The translations under genes were made by a program, and so were the position numbers. The notes beneath the pieces were generated by a model. It was not told the DNA's origin. It did no database searches and was given only the letters and a program-made list of their open reading frames with translations. Of a stretch of DNA of 42,706 nucleotides, positions 42,506 through 42,706 are shown one piece after another. This DNA is from Cyanobacteria bacterium QS_8_64_29 (lineage in GTDB: Bacteria > Cyanobacteriota > Cyanobacteriia > Cyanobacteriales > Rubidibacteraceae): the NCBI GenBank assembly GCA_003022125.1, contig PXQH01000055.1:1-42706 (forward strand), in the 5' to 3' direction. How positions within the stretch are numbered: the stretch's first letter is position 1; every line of letters starts with the position of its first letter.

Positions 42506-42706
42506 CTAGTGGTTGCGCGGGCCGCGACGGCGGCTGGCACGCCGGATCGCGCTTTGCCGGTCGCGCTGGCGGCTAGTGCGCCGGATCAGCCAATAGCTTG
42601 CTGCCAGGGCCAGTACGGCGATTGAGAGGGCGATTAGATCGCGGCTAGCACCTTCGCTGGAGTCAAAAATAATGATCTTGCGCGCGATCGCGATCAGCGA
42701 GGTAAT
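42506..42706 (-). CDS. PsiE family protein, 3' part only
   Basis: The last 66 codons of a gene that runs off the right edge of the window (its start is outside). It reads ITSLIAIARKIIIFDSSEGA, then a membrane span DLIALSIAVLALAASYWLIR and an Arg-rich tail ending RRGPRNH, stop at 42508-42506. The LIAIARK-[IV]-I-x-[DF] and SYWLIRR pattern fits phosphate-starvation-inducible PsiE-family membrane proteins. Convergent with the thymidylate synthase, 43 bases between stops. Confidence 0.7.
   Translation of the reverse strand: MTSLIAIARKIIIFDSSEGASRDLIALSIAVLALAASYWLIRRTSRQRDRQSAIRRASRRRGPRNH

Overview
This is a 42.7 kb chromosomal segment from a GC-rich, phycobilisome-containing cyanobacterium. The evidence is the set of oxygenic photosynthesis genes (psbM, psbO, psbD, psbK, psaM, petH with a phycobilisome-binding CpcD domain, prk, ndhM, an FtsH2-type protease, a CURT1/CAAD protein, probable psb35), cyanobacteria-restricted families (UPF0367, folate/biopterin transporter, SLH-OprB porin, PII with the GlnB Ser49 site), and frequent copies of the octamer GCGATCGC (HIP1). 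Species cannot be fixed from the sequence alone.

Layout. 1-2235 is the most accessory-looking part: a gene-poor start, a decayed 5' copy of a SapC-family gene, a BrnT-like toxin / ribbon-helix-helix antitoxin pair, then the intact SapC-family gene. 2232-5168 (minus) is a two-gene unit of a folate-biopterin-type transporter and an apocarotenoid oxygenase. 5401-6258 is a tandem universal stress protein. 6312-9819 (minus) holds probable psb35, a TPR protein, a frameshifted methyltransferase, a TolC-type outer membrane protein, a 2Fe-2S ferredoxin and psbM. 9885-15190 holds prs, bioD, ftsH and petH. prk (15572) is divergent from petH. 16639-18165 (minus) is a coiled-coil protein and psbO. 18333-22664 is a phosphohexomutase and rdgB (plus), glnB (minus), ilvC and a ferredoxin-like protein (plus).

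22726-30059 is almost all minus strand: curT, a tandem 6-pyruvoyl-tetrahydropterin-synthase-like protein, a J-domain protein, cysK with an Rrf2 regulator upstream, a porin, a pterin carbinolamine dehydratase (phhB), and a stand-alone psbD. Between psbD and phhB lies about 320 bp holding a strongly folded element that ends in an intrinsic terminator. I regard it as the best candidate in the window for an undescribed RNA.

30294-42706 carries a UPF0367 protein, an ECF-type ABC ATPase, tRNA-Glu(UUC), a SRPBCC protein with no usable start codon, ndhM, a MidA-like methyltransferase, an Nfu-N/HEAT protein, cobS, tgt, psbK, a glutathione S-transferase, a coiled-coil membrane protein, psaM, a TerC-family protein, a GH13 glucosidase, an unusual long thymidylate synthase with a DUF4346-type N-terminal domain, and the 3' end of a probable psiE.

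How it fits together. Photosystem II biogenesis and repair (PsbD, PsbO, PsbM, PsbK, Psb35, FtsH), electron transfer (FNR, NdhM, PsaM, ferredoxin) and carbon fixation (PRK, with PRPP synthase) dominate. Amino-acid and nitrogen control genes (glnB, ilvC, cysK) and pterin-linked genes (transporter, PTPS-like, phhB, thymidylate synthase) are scattered among them. Most minus-strand units end in clear hairpin-plus-U terminators, listed below. Many apparent longer reading frames begin at TTG or GTG upstream of the true start; starts here were chosen from ribosome binding sites and family N-termini. All product names rest on recognition of family motifs by eye, not on database searches.
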